IMG/VR virus record: IMGVR_UViG_3300025671_000620
Location: 1-22,014 of that record
Origin: a virus
DNA length: 22,014 nt
Reading direction: 5' to 3' (one strand)
Shown here: positions 6,400 through 15,600 of the stretch, in pieces
Layout: the number at the start of each line of letters is the position of its first letter
Position numbering within the stretch: position 1 is the first letter of the stretch
Made by a program: the position numbers and the translations under genes
The notes under the pieces: model-generated
Told to the model about the DNA's origin: nothing
Database searches by the model: none
What the model saw: the letters and a program-made list of their open reading frames with translations, nothing else

Positions 6400-7594
6400 A
6401 AGAATTTTTTATTCTTTCAATAGCATCAATTATTTTATTAGGATGAATTGTTTTAGTACATTCAAAATGTCTATCTGTTCCTTTATGTTCAGGACACCAT
6501 TCCCAATCTCCAGCATCTAGTCTTACTTTATTAAAACAACTATTACAAGCTTTAGAGGCATCAGTAAATATCCTTTCACAATCAGTAAATTCACTAAAAG
6601 GAGCACTAAATCCTGAGATTAATATGGTTTTACCTCCTAGAGCCCAATTTAACCAGCTTAAACCACTACCAATACCTATAAAAAACTCAGCATTCATCAT
6701 ATCATTTGCTCTATCAGATAAAGGATAATCTCCAGTTTTATCAATTACCCCAGTTAAGGTTCCTCCTAATTTAGAATCATGCCAATTATCTCCTAATTTT
6801 TCTTGAGTAATCATTACAACTTTATAACCCTTATTATTTAAATAATCAATAATAGTTTGCCATCCCTTAGGATACATCCAATATTTAGCATGGGATGAAC
6901 CATGAGGGGCAATCACAACATATTTACCCTCAATTTTAGAACCTGTGTTTAAAAATGATAATCTAGGTTTTATTTCTTGATAATCAACTCCTAAAATATC
7001 TGCACTACATTCTTGTAGTCCATACTTTCTAAAATCAGTAGGATTATAGTTAAAATTTATTGTATTATCTTCATTATAATGCCACCCAATACTATACATG
7101 GCATATAAATCAGTAGCTGGGGTGCCTGGTTTGATAAATTCAAATTCAGGATATTTGTTTTTAAACCAATTATTATGGAAAGTAGAACAAATTATATGAC
7201 AATCGTGTTTCTTTTGGAATTCTTTAATATAAGGGAACCAAGCTAAAGTATCTCCAATTGCTGAGGAATCTAAGTGGATATAAATTCTTTTATTTTTAGC
7301 ATTGTACCTATGTTCATAAATTTCCCCATTCTCTAAATTAGTAATTTTAATAAGGTAATTAATATAATATTTAATAGAAGTTTTAGTCCACATATTATTA
7401 TTAATAGTGGATTCATGAATTATTTCATTATTATCTTGATTAATGAACTGAACCAAAAATTTACCCTTTTTTTCTCCTAATACTTCAGCAAATGCTCCTT
7501 CAATAAAATGACAATTAAAAGACCAACTACCATCTTTAGGTTTAATTTTTAAATTTTTTAGATTATTATATTCTTTGATTAAAACTTCTTTCAT
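6398..7594 (-). CDS. TibC/BAHT-like O-heptosyltransferase (autotransporter-type protein glycosyltransferase)
   Basis: A 398-residue protein starting at ATG 7594, overlapping the upstream gene by four bases (ATGA). Residues 1-110 form a beta-rich N-terminal domain (FIEGAFAEVLGEKKGKFLVQ). The catalytic part resembles GT9-type heptosyltransferases: IYIHLDSSAIGDTLAWFPYI near 110, VVIAPHGSSHAKYWMYPKGW near 225, and FIGIGSGLSWLNWALGGKT near 307. The C-terminus carries CNSCFN, DAGDWEWCPEHKGT and FECTK, with four cysteines at about 350, 353, 367 and 379. This matches the metal (iron) finger of the TibC/BAHT family, which transfers heptose to Ser residues of repetitive autotransporters. Family members are dodecameric cytoplasmic enzymes. 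In this phage the nearby Ser/Thr-rich fibres are natural candidate substrates. The donor sugar cannot be read from sequence and may not be heptose. Confidence 0.85.
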   Translation of the reverse strand: MKEVLIKEYNNLKNLKIKPKDGSWSFNCHFIEGAFAEVLGEKKGKFLVQFINQDNNEIIHESTINNNMWTKTSIKYYINYLIKITNLENGEIYEHRYNAKNKRIYIHLDSSAIGDTLAWFPYIKEFQKKHDCHIICSTFHNNWFKNKYPEFEFIKPGTPATDLYAMYSIGWHYNEDNTINFNYNPTDFRKYGLQECSADILGVDYQEIKPRLSFLNTGSKIEGKYVVIAPHGSSHAKYWMYPKGWQTIIDYLNNKGYKVVMITQEKLGDNWHDSKLGGTLTGVIDKTGDYPLSDRANDMMNAEFFIGIGSGLSWLNWALGGKTILISGFSAPFSEFTDCERIFTDASKACNSCFNKVRLDAGDWEWCPEHKGTDRHFECTKTIHPNKIIDAIERIKNS

Positions 7595-8535
7595 AAAAAT
7601 TGCTTATAAACTTCAATTAACTCAATACTTCTATTATACCAACTTAATTCTTGGGCTGTGTTTAATGCTTGTGATGAATAATCATCATACCTACTCATAA
7701 TATCGTTATAACCTGTCTCCATCATAAAAATATCACGTGGTGATCTCCAAGCTCCATGAAAATCTGTTTCCATTTCCCAATCAGCTATAATAGGAACCCC
7801 ACAAGCAGCAGCTTCAACCATTGTTAAATTAGGGTGTCCGGCTTCTAGCATAGTGGGGTGTAAGAAAATTTCATGAGTATGAAATAATTCTCTTACTTCT
7901 TCTTGAGTAGGATCAAATAAAATTTCTAATTTAGGATAACTTAAAGTCCATAGATGAGAATTAAAAAAGTTTTTATTATTTTCAGGACCAGCAATTGTAA
8001 TACTTTTGTTTAATTTAGCAGCAAGTGTTATACCATACTCAAATCCTTTTCTATCAAATCCAGCATTCCCAGCTAACCCATTATTAGCTAACATAAAAAA
8101 TGTTTTTTCTTTTTTTCTAGAAGGATCAGGATAAAAGAAATCGGTATTTACACCATGTGAAAAATACACACATTTAGGATGATCAAAATAATTTACTAAA
8201 AATTTTGCTGGGAGAAGTGTGATTAATGATCCTTTTATAGCTTCAAAATTTTCTTTAAACACATGAGAATTTTTACCATAATGATAGGCATGATGATCAT
8301 GAAGTTGGTAAATATAAGGAATACCTCTTTTACCTAATTCAATAGCTAAATTAGCTACATGACAATGTACTATATCAAATTCTTCAGGATTAATATGATT
8401 TGCCATTTTAATATGAACTTCATGTCCTAATTTAGTTTGGTTTTGGTAAAATTCCCAAATTAATTTTTCAATTGCTCCCCAACTTTTTGGGGGGATGGAT
8501 AAACCACATCCTGGATCTACATGACAAATTTTCAT
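7591..8535 (-). CDS. GT4-like glycosyltransferase
   Basis: A 314-residue protein starting at ATG 8535, with a TAATG overlap to the upstream fusion gene. The fold pattern is GT-B/GT4: N-terminal MKICHVDPGCGLSIPPKSWG with the usual Gly/Ile acceptor-side loop, DIVHCHV near 55, the linker SHGVNTDFFYPD at 126-137, a donor-side DRKG at 161-164, and HPTMLEAGHPNLTMVEAAAC near 226-245. The conserved Glu pair is spaced E231-X9-E241 rather than the usual EX7E, from a two-residue insertion. Length is short for GT4 (often 350-400). It is cytoplasmic, with no signal or membrane segment. The tight overlaps with both neighbours suggest one pathway. Donor and acceptor are unknown. Confidence 0.87.
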   Translation of the reverse strand: MKICHVDPGCGLSIPPKSWGAIEKLIWEFYQNQTKLGHEVHIKMANHINPEEFDIVHCHVANLAIELGKRGIPYIYQLHDHHAYHYGKNSHVFKENFEAIKGSLITLLPAKFLVNYFDHPKCVYFSHGVNTDFFYPDPSRKKEKTFFMLANNGLAGNAGFDRKGFEYGITLAAKLNKSITIAGPENNKNFFNSHLWTLSYPKLEILFDPTQEEVRELFHTHEIFLHPTMLEAGHPNLTMVEAAACGVPIIADWEMETDFHGAWRSPRDIFMMETGYNDIMSRYDDYSSQALNTAQELSWYNRSIELIEVYKQFL

Positions 8536-11180
8536 TATTTAGCGTATATTTCGGGACTATTTTCGTCCATTCCTTTAAATTCTTGTTCTATAATACTAAA
8601 TCCTGGAAGGTGTTTAGTATAAATTTTTTCTGCTGTTCCTACCTTTAACTGAGCAACATTACATACCCACATATCAAAAGCATCCCATTTAGTGGTTTTA
8701 ATTTTATCTTGTATATAAGATAACTTATCATTATTAATTAAATAGGATTGAGCTGGGATAAATGGAGTTACGTCTGTGTAAATGTCTTCAATTTTAGGCC
8801 CATTTAAATTACGATTATTAAATGGGTTTCCAAATCCAATTATATCTTGATTGTTTTCTCTTGCTAATCTACTAAAACGCTTTAAACTATTATATAATTC
8901 ACTAAATGGGGAATCAATAATAACATCACCTTCAAAAATTAAAACATAATCATAATCTTTATTATCTTCAGCTAAAATTGCATCTGTATGGGCTTTAAAA
9001 CATCCATAATGACCTGGGGCTAATTTATAATATCCAGGAACATCTTGAACATCATCTGGTCGATTACAAGTATCTTTTGGAGGTAATTCTTTCCAGATTT
9101 TATTAATACGTTGTTCGTATTTAATACCTGTTAATTGACAAAATTCTTCTACATTTTCAACAGAACGAATTTCTTTTTCATTTGTATCTGGTTCTGTAAC
9201 TAAATGCATTAATTTAATTTTAGGATTTGGGATATCTGTCTTCCATTTAAACAAACCATTTTTAGATAACTTAGTAAAATATTCTTGATTAACGATAAAT
9301 GTTTTTGTTTCTACATTATTTGAACTATGAATCTCAAATTCAACTCTAATATCACCCTCAAATCTAATTAAATCCCAGAATGAATATTTTTGATTTACAT
9401 CTAAAATACGATCAATAAATAAATTATCATTCTTATAAACTTTATAGTAAATTGTTCTACTATCTTTACTATTTGAAATATAGAAATATGGAGCAAAATA
9501 ATTTGGAAGATTAGTTGGTAGAACTGTAAAATATTCTACTCTAGAATAATCTCTATGATCAAAAGATTGTAAAGATAATTTATCAAAATTAGGATCTTTA
9601 TATAAATTTAAATCTTTAAAAATATGATAAACTACATTTTCTAAACTATTTGAATCTGAATTATATTGGGTTTTTAAAGCATCATAATTAGAAGCATTGT
9701 TAATCAAAGGAAGAGTAGAAATTAATTTATTTGGATTAGAAGCAAAGTAATAAGTATACAATCCTAATCCTTCACTCATTTGACATTCTCCAAAATAAAA
9801 ATCGTAAGTATCTAACTTTAAAGCTGCTTTTTTAATTAATGTATCTTCTTGTAGAACATAATCATAATTAATATAATGACATTTACCATAACCTAATTTA
9901 CTAGCTAAAGAAGCACCATTATAATAATTAGTATAAACTGTAGGACCATGATATACATCATTACCTTCACCTTGAAGATTTAAATTAACATCATATTGAT
10001 CACTCCAAAGAGTAAAAGTTGTATAAAAAGTATGTTTAGTTAAAATATTATTTCTATCATAAACACAATAATCAGATGCTTCTTGGAGTACGGGAGGGAT
10101 AGGAGCATGGGATGTTAAAATTACATCATAGCCCTTATTTTTTATTGATTTTATACAGTCTAATGTTGTATTTGTAATGCTATCTGTTACAGGATACGTG
10201 GATATAACAAATGCTTCTTTTTTAGATTTAAACACAGACTTTATTAATTCGCAATTTTTTTCAAAACTATCAAATTCTAAATAATTAATCCCTTTAAATT
10301 TATCAAAATAATTAAGATAAACAGGTAAATTATATAATAATTGAGGTATTTGATATGATAATGCTTCACGAATAACTAAAGGCATTGTTTCTTTATCATT
10401 AGCTGTACCACGAGAAGTAAATAAGAATAAATCCATCGCCTGATAGAATTTATCTACATCAGTACGTTCATTCCACCAGGTTAAATTATTGGGTTTTTCT
10501 TTCATTAAGGGCTCCCAATAAAATTTAAAATTATCTGCTTGGTTTCCTAAACAATGAAATTCATAGTCAGGTAATGCTTTAGCATATTCAAAAAATTCCT
10601 TTTGATTTTTACGAGGTGTAAATAAACCAACGTGTAAAATATGTTTTTTATCTGGGTTTAACCCTAATTCTTCTAGTGCTTTAGTTCTATCTGGGCGATC
10701 AACATATTCAATAGGATATTCAACTAATATTTGGGGAATATCTACATCTTTATATTGGTTAATTTGCCATTGTGAGACGAACATAAATTTATCTGGGAAG
10801 AATATTTTTTGAGAAGTATCAAATGATGAATCGTGTGAAGTTTCTACAATAAAATAATCACGATTAGGATTATATAATTTTTGAGCAACATCAGCATCCA
10901 TAAAGAATTCCGGAATTTCCTCTAAATGAACAATATCCGGTTTTACTTTATCAATAATATCTAATAATTCAAATTTGTTTTCTTCTAAAGTATAAAATTT
11001 ATCAGAATCGATTAGATTTACAAGTTTATTTCTTGTAACTACTAAAACACCTCCAGTACAATCCACCCATTCAACAAGATAAATTTCAAAATCTTGTTTA
11101 AGTAATTCTACTTTTTTAACTAAATATTGAGGTAAACCTCCTGTTGATAAATGTGGGGCTACATAAAGCAGTTTTTTCAT
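8535..11180 (-). CDS. Fusion glycosyltransferase: GT4-like N-terminus, middle domain, GT25-like C-terminus
   Basis: I start the gene at ATG 11180 (MKKLLYVAPHLSTGGLPQYL), which has the typical GT4 opening; an upstream TTG at 11189 would add only three residues. The product has 881 residues. Residues 1-317 are a GT4-like module: HILHVGLFTPRKNQKEF near 180-196 and a proper EX7E (E264, E272). Residues about 320-650 begin with FVISTYPVTDSITNTTLDCI and contain a section (SDYCVYDRNNILT, then YYFASNP) that I have seen in other large glycosyltransferases, followed by beta-rich sequence. Residues about 652-881 are GT25-like: HLVTEPDTN, LAPGHYGCFKAHTDAIL near 720 and VLIFEGDVII near 746, where EGD stands for the usual acidic metal site. 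Two separate sugar transfers by one protein are likely. Substrates are unknown. Confidence 0.87.
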   Translation of the reverse strand: MKKLLYVAPHLSTGGLPQYLVKKVELLKQDFEIYLVEWVDCTGGVLVVTRNKLVNLIDSDKFYTLEENKFELLDIIDKVKPDIVHLEEIPEFFMDADVAQKLYNPNRDYFIVETSHDSSFDTSQKIFFPDKFMFVSQWQINQYKDVDIPQILVEYPIEYVDRPDRTKALEELGLNPDKKHILHVGLFTPRKNQKEFFEYAKALPDYEFHCLGNQADNFKFYWEPLMKEKPNNLTWWNERTDVDKFYQAMDLFLFTSRGTANDKETMPLVIREALSYQIPQLLYNLPVYLNYFDKFKGINYLEFDSFEKNCELIKSVFKSKKEAFVISTYPVTDSITNTTLDCIKSIKNKGYDVILTSHAPIPPVLQEASDYCVYDRNNILTKHTFYTTFTLWSDQYDVNLNLQGEGNDVYHGPTVYTNYYNGASLASKLGYGKCHYINYDYVLQEDTLIKKAALKLDTYDFYFGECQMSEGLGLYTYYFASNPNKLISTLPLINNASNYDALKTQYNSDSNSLENVVYHIFKDLNLYKDPNFDKLSLQSFDHRDYSRVEYFTVLPTNLPNYFAPYFYISNSKDSRTIYYKVYKNDNLFIDRILDVNQKYSFWDLIRFEGDIRVEFEIHSSNNVETKTFIVNQEYFTKLSKNGLFKWKTDIPNPKIKLMHLVTEPDTNEKEIRSVENVEEFCQLTGIKYEQRINKIWKELPPKDTCNRPDDVQDVPGYYKLAPGHYGCFKAHTDAILAEDNKDYDYVLIFEGDVIIDSPFSELYNSLKRFSRLARENNQDIIGFGNPFNNRNLNGPKIEDIYTDVTPFIPAQSYLINNDKLSYIQDKIKTTKWDAFDMWVCNVAQLKVGTAEKIYTKHLPGFSIIEQEFKGMDENSPEIYAK

Positions 11181-11231
11181 ATAACTCAATTAAGTTTTTA
11201 TAATATAACATTTATTTTTTAGTAAACCAAG

Positions 11232-11456
11232 TTAAGGTTCAACCCAAATAAAATCTCCTTCACTAAGAGTACTTGTAATATCCCCCCAATCTATAGTAAT
11301 ATAATCTTCATTTAAATTAATTACTAATAACTCAAATCCGGTTAAATTCCCATCTATATATTGTTGAATATGAGAACCATTATACCCCCAAATATCACTA
11401 TCATCTTCTTCAAAATGAATTTTATACCCGTTATTTAAATTTGTTAAAACTCCCAT
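11232..11456 (-). CDS. Small acidic protein, function unknown
   Basis: A 74-residue protein starting at ATG 11456, two bases after the stop of the lectin-like gene. It is strongly acidic (FEEDDSDIWGY near 15, then INLNEDYITIDWGD) with one Lys, and alternates hydrophobic and polar residues as a small beta protein would. It has no Cys, signal peptide or membrane segment. It may be a chaperone or accessory for the fibre proteins encoded just upstream, a guess from position only. I do not recognise the family. Confidence 0.65.
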   Translation of the reverse strand: MGVLTNLNNGYKIHFEEDDSDIWGYNGSHIQQYIDGNLTGFELLVINLNEDYITIDWGDITSTLSEGDFIWVEP

Positions 11457-11458
11457 AA

Positions 11459-12418
11459 TTAAAGTCCGTAATAAGCCTTTGTATTATCTTTTAAGGTTTG
11501 TAATGTAGCTGAGGGTTGTGATTGATTAAACACATACCAACCACCAAAAATACCATCGAACCATCTATTACCATTTGCTCCTCCTCCTACCATCCAGGTC
11601 ACATCATCATAAAATAAGTTACCCCCTGTACCTGAAATAAAAGTAGCTCCTGATTGCCACCCATTAGGTACGTTCCAAACATAGAAATAATTATTTGTAG
11701 AGTTTATAGTAGTACTATTATAAACACCTTGCCATACAATAAAGTTCCATTCATTTTGAGCTACGGTTCCTGATGATTCGAATGTACGTCTATCTGAAGA
11801 AGCAGTCCCGGTTCCATCTCCTTTAATACATCTCATTTTAAATGCAGTTGTAATATCTAACCTATAACCTTTAAATGCTGGAATTGCATAAGTTTCTAAA
11901 TTATTTCCTACAACTGTAGTTTGACCTGATGCATTATCTCTAGGATGAATCCAACCACACATTACCATAACCCCAGAAGCACCTTGTTTATAAGCTTGAC
12001 CTGAAGAAACTCCATCAAAAAACCCATAATTATTAGATCTACCACTACTACCTGGGTAATCCCAAGTACCAGATGGGAAGCCTGGGCTTCCATTAATATT
12101 ATTATAAGCAATACCTGCTCCATCTACGCCAAAAAAGCTAGGATTTAAATCATTATACGTTTCATAATCACCCCAAACAGGAGGGGAAAATCGAAATTTC
12201 ATAGCGTCATGATCATAACTTTTCCAATAACTCATTTTAACCATAGTGCCAGGACCCCCAGCAACAGCAAATGAGGCAGTACCTGAGTAATCATTATGGC
12301 CATATTGGCATTGACCTAAGGAGTAACCATTACTAGCGACACCTTTGCCCATTTCATTATAAAGGCCATTAGTTAAAACGCTTCCTCTTAAATATAAATT
12401 AGTTGTACTTAAAGGCAT
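11459..12418 (-). CDS. Lectin-like (LamG / concanavalin-type) tail-associated protein
   Basis: A 319-residue protein starting at ATG 12418, which overlaps the fibre gene stop as TAATG, so translation is probably coupled. It is rich in Gly, Asn, Trp, Tyr and Ser with many short beta segments. The C-terminal half (NEWNFIVWQGVYNST near 222, NYFYVWNVPNGWQ, then FDGIFGGWYVFNQS, then LQTLKDNTKAYYG) follows the pattern of LamG/concanavalin-like jelly-roll domains, which bind glycans. The N-terminus (MPLSTTNLYLRGSV, then SYWKSYDHDAMKFRF) may attach it to the virion. Position straight after the fibre gene recalls T4 gp38, the adhesin or chaperone encoded after the long tail fibre. It could be a receptor-binding tip or an assembly protein. 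The domain call is from pattern memory. Confidence 0.65.
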   Translation of the reverse strand: MPLSTTNLYLRGSVLTNGLYNEMGKGVASNGYSLGQCQYGHNDYSGTASFAVAGGPGTMVKMSYWKSYDHDAMKFRFSPPVWGDYETYNDLNPSFFGVDGAGIAYNNINGSPGFPSGTWDYPGSSGRSNNYGFFDGVSSGQAYKQGASGVMVMCGWIHPRDNASGQTTVVGNNLETYAIPAFKGYRLDITTAFKMRCIKGDGTGTASSDRRTFESSGTVAQNEWNFIVWQGVYNSTTINSTNNYFYVWNVPNGWQSGATFISGTGGNLFYDDVTWMVGGGANGNRWFDGIFGGWYVFNQSQPSATLQTLKDNTKAYYGL

Positions 12419-12687
12419 TACTTGTTATTTACTTTATTATCTAACTCTTTAATAGCTTCAATTAATAATGCTACTAATTTTTCGTATTTAACAGCTTTGT
12501 ATCCATTATCTCTAGTTTGTACTAATTCAGGTAATACTTTTTCAATTTCTTGAGCGATTACCCCAATGTCGTGTCCTTCGTATGAAGATTGTTTATCATT
12601 CCAATCAAACTCGTAACCATTAATTTGATTAACTTTTTCTAATGAGTTTGTAATTGGAGTTACATTATCTTTTAATCTAGCATCTGA
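12418..12687 (-). other. Peptidase S74 intramolecular chaperone domain of the fibre
   Basis: The last 89 residues begin SDARLKDNV and continue with a block of NGYEFDWN, GHDIGVIAQEIEKVLPEL and YKAVKYEKLVALLIEAIKEL. This is the pattern of the S74 chaperone of tail spikes and fibres, which trimerises the fibre and then cuts itself off. The Ser and Lys five residues apart in SDARLK match the known Ser-Lys catalytic dyad, so cleavage before Ser (codon 12685-12687) is predicted. The final helix (VALLIEAIKELDNKV) is the usual coiled coil. Confidence 0.88.
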
Positions 12688-15600
12688 AGAATAGAACGCG
12701 ATAACATCACCTGTTGCTCTAATTTCACCACTAACTGTTATTACGTTAGTAGTATTATTAACTGTAATAAAGTCAACTGATGATACTTGGGTTGCTGAAT
12801 CAGTTTTAACTAGGTAATCTGGGTGATCTACAAACGCACCACCACTAATACCACTAGTACCATTAATACTTGTACCTGAAGTACCTGGGACACCGGATGT
12901 TCCTGAAGTACCATTAACACCTGAGGTACCTGCTGCTCCATTTTTACCTGAAGTACCTGAAGCACCATTTGTACCTGAAGTACCGTTTTTACCTGAAGTA
13001 CCTGCAGCACCATTTACACCTGAAGTTCCTGAAGCACCGTTTGTACCTGAAGTACCATTTTTACCTGAAGTACCTGAACCTCCGTTTTTACCTGCTGTAC
13101 CACCTGAACCGTTAGTACCTGAAGTACCTGATTTACCTGAAGTACCTGAACCACCAGCTATACCTGAAGTACCTGAACCTCCGTCTGTACCTGAACTACC
13201 TGATGAACCAGAAGTACCTGAAACACCACTTTGAGCATTTACCCCAGAAGTACCTCCTGAACCATTTGTACCTGAAGTACCTGATTTACCTGAAGTACCT
13301 CCTGCACCATTTTTACCTGCTGTACCACCTGATCCATTTGTACCTGAAGTACTAGCTACTCCTGAAGTACCTCCTGCACCGTTTTTACCTGATGTACCAC
13401 CTGAACCATTTGTACCAGAAGTTCCTGATTTGCCTGAAGTACCCGCAACCCCATCTTTACCTGAAGAACCGGCTGAACCGTTAGTACCTGAAGTACCTGA
13501 TTTACCTGAAGTACCTCCAGCTCCGTTTTTACCAGCAGTACCACCTGAACCGTTTGTACCTGAAGTTGAACTTACACCTGAAGTACCTCCTGCACCATTT
13601 TTACCTGATGTACCACCTGAACCGTTAGTACCTGAGGTACCTGATTCTGCTGAACCTCCACTTGCTCCTGTAATACCTGATGTACCACCTGAACCGTTAG
13701 TACCTGAAGTGCCTGATTTACCTGAAGTACCTCCAGCTCCGTTTTTACCTCCTGTACCAGCTGAACCGTTAGTACCTGAAGTAGAAGCAACACCTGAAGT
13801 ACCTGCAGCACCATTTTTACCTGAAGAACCGGCTGAACCGTTTGTACCTGAAGTACTAGCTACTCCTGAAGTACCAGCAGCGCCATTTTTACCTGATGTA
13901 CCACCTGAACCGTTAGTACCTGAAGTGCCTGATTTACCTGAAGTACCTGCAGCTCCATTTACACCTGAAGTACCTGATGAACCATTTGTACCTGATACGG
14001 CTGATTTACCTGAAGTACCTGCAGCTCCATTTACACCTGAAGTACCATTTGAACCTTTTGTTCCTGAAGTAGCAGATTTACCTGAAGTACCTGAACCTCC
14101 GTCTGTACCACTTGTACCAGAAGAACCTGATGTACCTGAAACACCACTTTGAGCATTTGCCCCAGAAGTACCTCCTGAACCGTTAGTACCTGAAGTACCT
14201 GATTTACCTGAAGTACCACCGGCTCCGTTTTTACCTGATGTACCACCTGATCCATTTGTACCTGAAGTACTAGCTACTCCTGAAGTACCACCTGCACCAT
14301 TTTTACCAGAAGTACCTCCTGAACCGTTAGTACCTGAGGTACCTGATTTACCTGAAGTACCGTTTGCTCCATTTACACCTGAGGTACCTGATGAACCATT
14401 TGTACCTGATGTTTTGCTTTCTCCTGATAAACCAGCAGCCCCATCTACACCACTTGTACCTGAAGTACCTGATGAACCTGAAGTACCTGATACAGCTGCT
14501 ACACCTGAAGTACCTGCTACTCCGTTTTTACCAGAAGTACCTGATGAACCATTTGTACCTGAGGTACTAGCTACTCCTGAAGTACCTCCTGCACCGTTTT
14601 TACCTGATGTACCACCTGAACCGTTTGTACCTGAAGTAGAAGACTTACCAGAAGTACCTGCAGCTCCATTTACACCTGAAGTACCATTTGAACCTTTTGT
14701 ACCTGAAGTAGCAGATTTACCTGAAGTACCTGAACCTCCATCAGTACCTGAAGTACCTGATGAACCGCTAGTTCCTGAAACAGCACTTTGAGCGTTTGAA
14801 CCTGTGCTACCATTTGTACCTGTAGAACCTGAAGTACCACTTGTGCCAGCTTTACCTGAAGTGCCACCGGCTCCGTTTTTACCTGAAGTACCTGCAGAAC
14901 CGTTTGTACCTGAAGTTGAACTTACACCTGAAGTACCTCCAGCACCATTTTTACCTCCTGTACCTGATGAACCTTGAGTACCTGAAGTGCTAGCTACTCC
15001 TGAAGTACCTGCTACTCCGTCTTTACCAGCAGTACCTGATGTACCATTTGTACCTGAAGTGGAAGATTTACCTGAAGTTCCTGCAGCTCCATTTACACCT
15101 GAGGTACCATTTGAACCTTTTGTTCCTGAAGTTGCGCTTACACCTGAAGTACCACTACCACCATCTGTACCACTTGTACCTGAACTACCTGAGGTACCAC
15201 TTACTGCACTTTGTGCATTGGAGCCTGTTGAACCGTTAGTACCTGTTGAACCACTTGTTCCTGAAGTACCTGATTTACCACTTGTACCTCCAGCTCCATT
15301 TTTACCAGCAGTACCTCCTGAACCGTTAGTACCTGAAGTTGAACTTACACCTGAAGTACCTGCAACTCCATTTTTACCCGAGGTACCTGATGAACCTTGA
15401 GTGCCTGAAGTAGAGCTTACACCTGAAGTTCCTGCAGCTCCATTTATACCGGAAGTACCATTTGTACCTGATGATCCTGATGAACCTGAGGTTTTACTTA
15501 AACCGGATTCTCCAGCTAAACCATCAACTCCAGAAGTACCGCTTGTACCTGAGCTACCAGATGTACCTGAAGTACTAGCTACTCCTGAAGTTCCAGCATT

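Noticed and set aside
11187-11189. TTG start for the fusion glycosyltransferase
   Set aside because: The ATG nine bases later gives the typical GT4 opening MKKLLYVAPH; the TTG would add three residues with no support.
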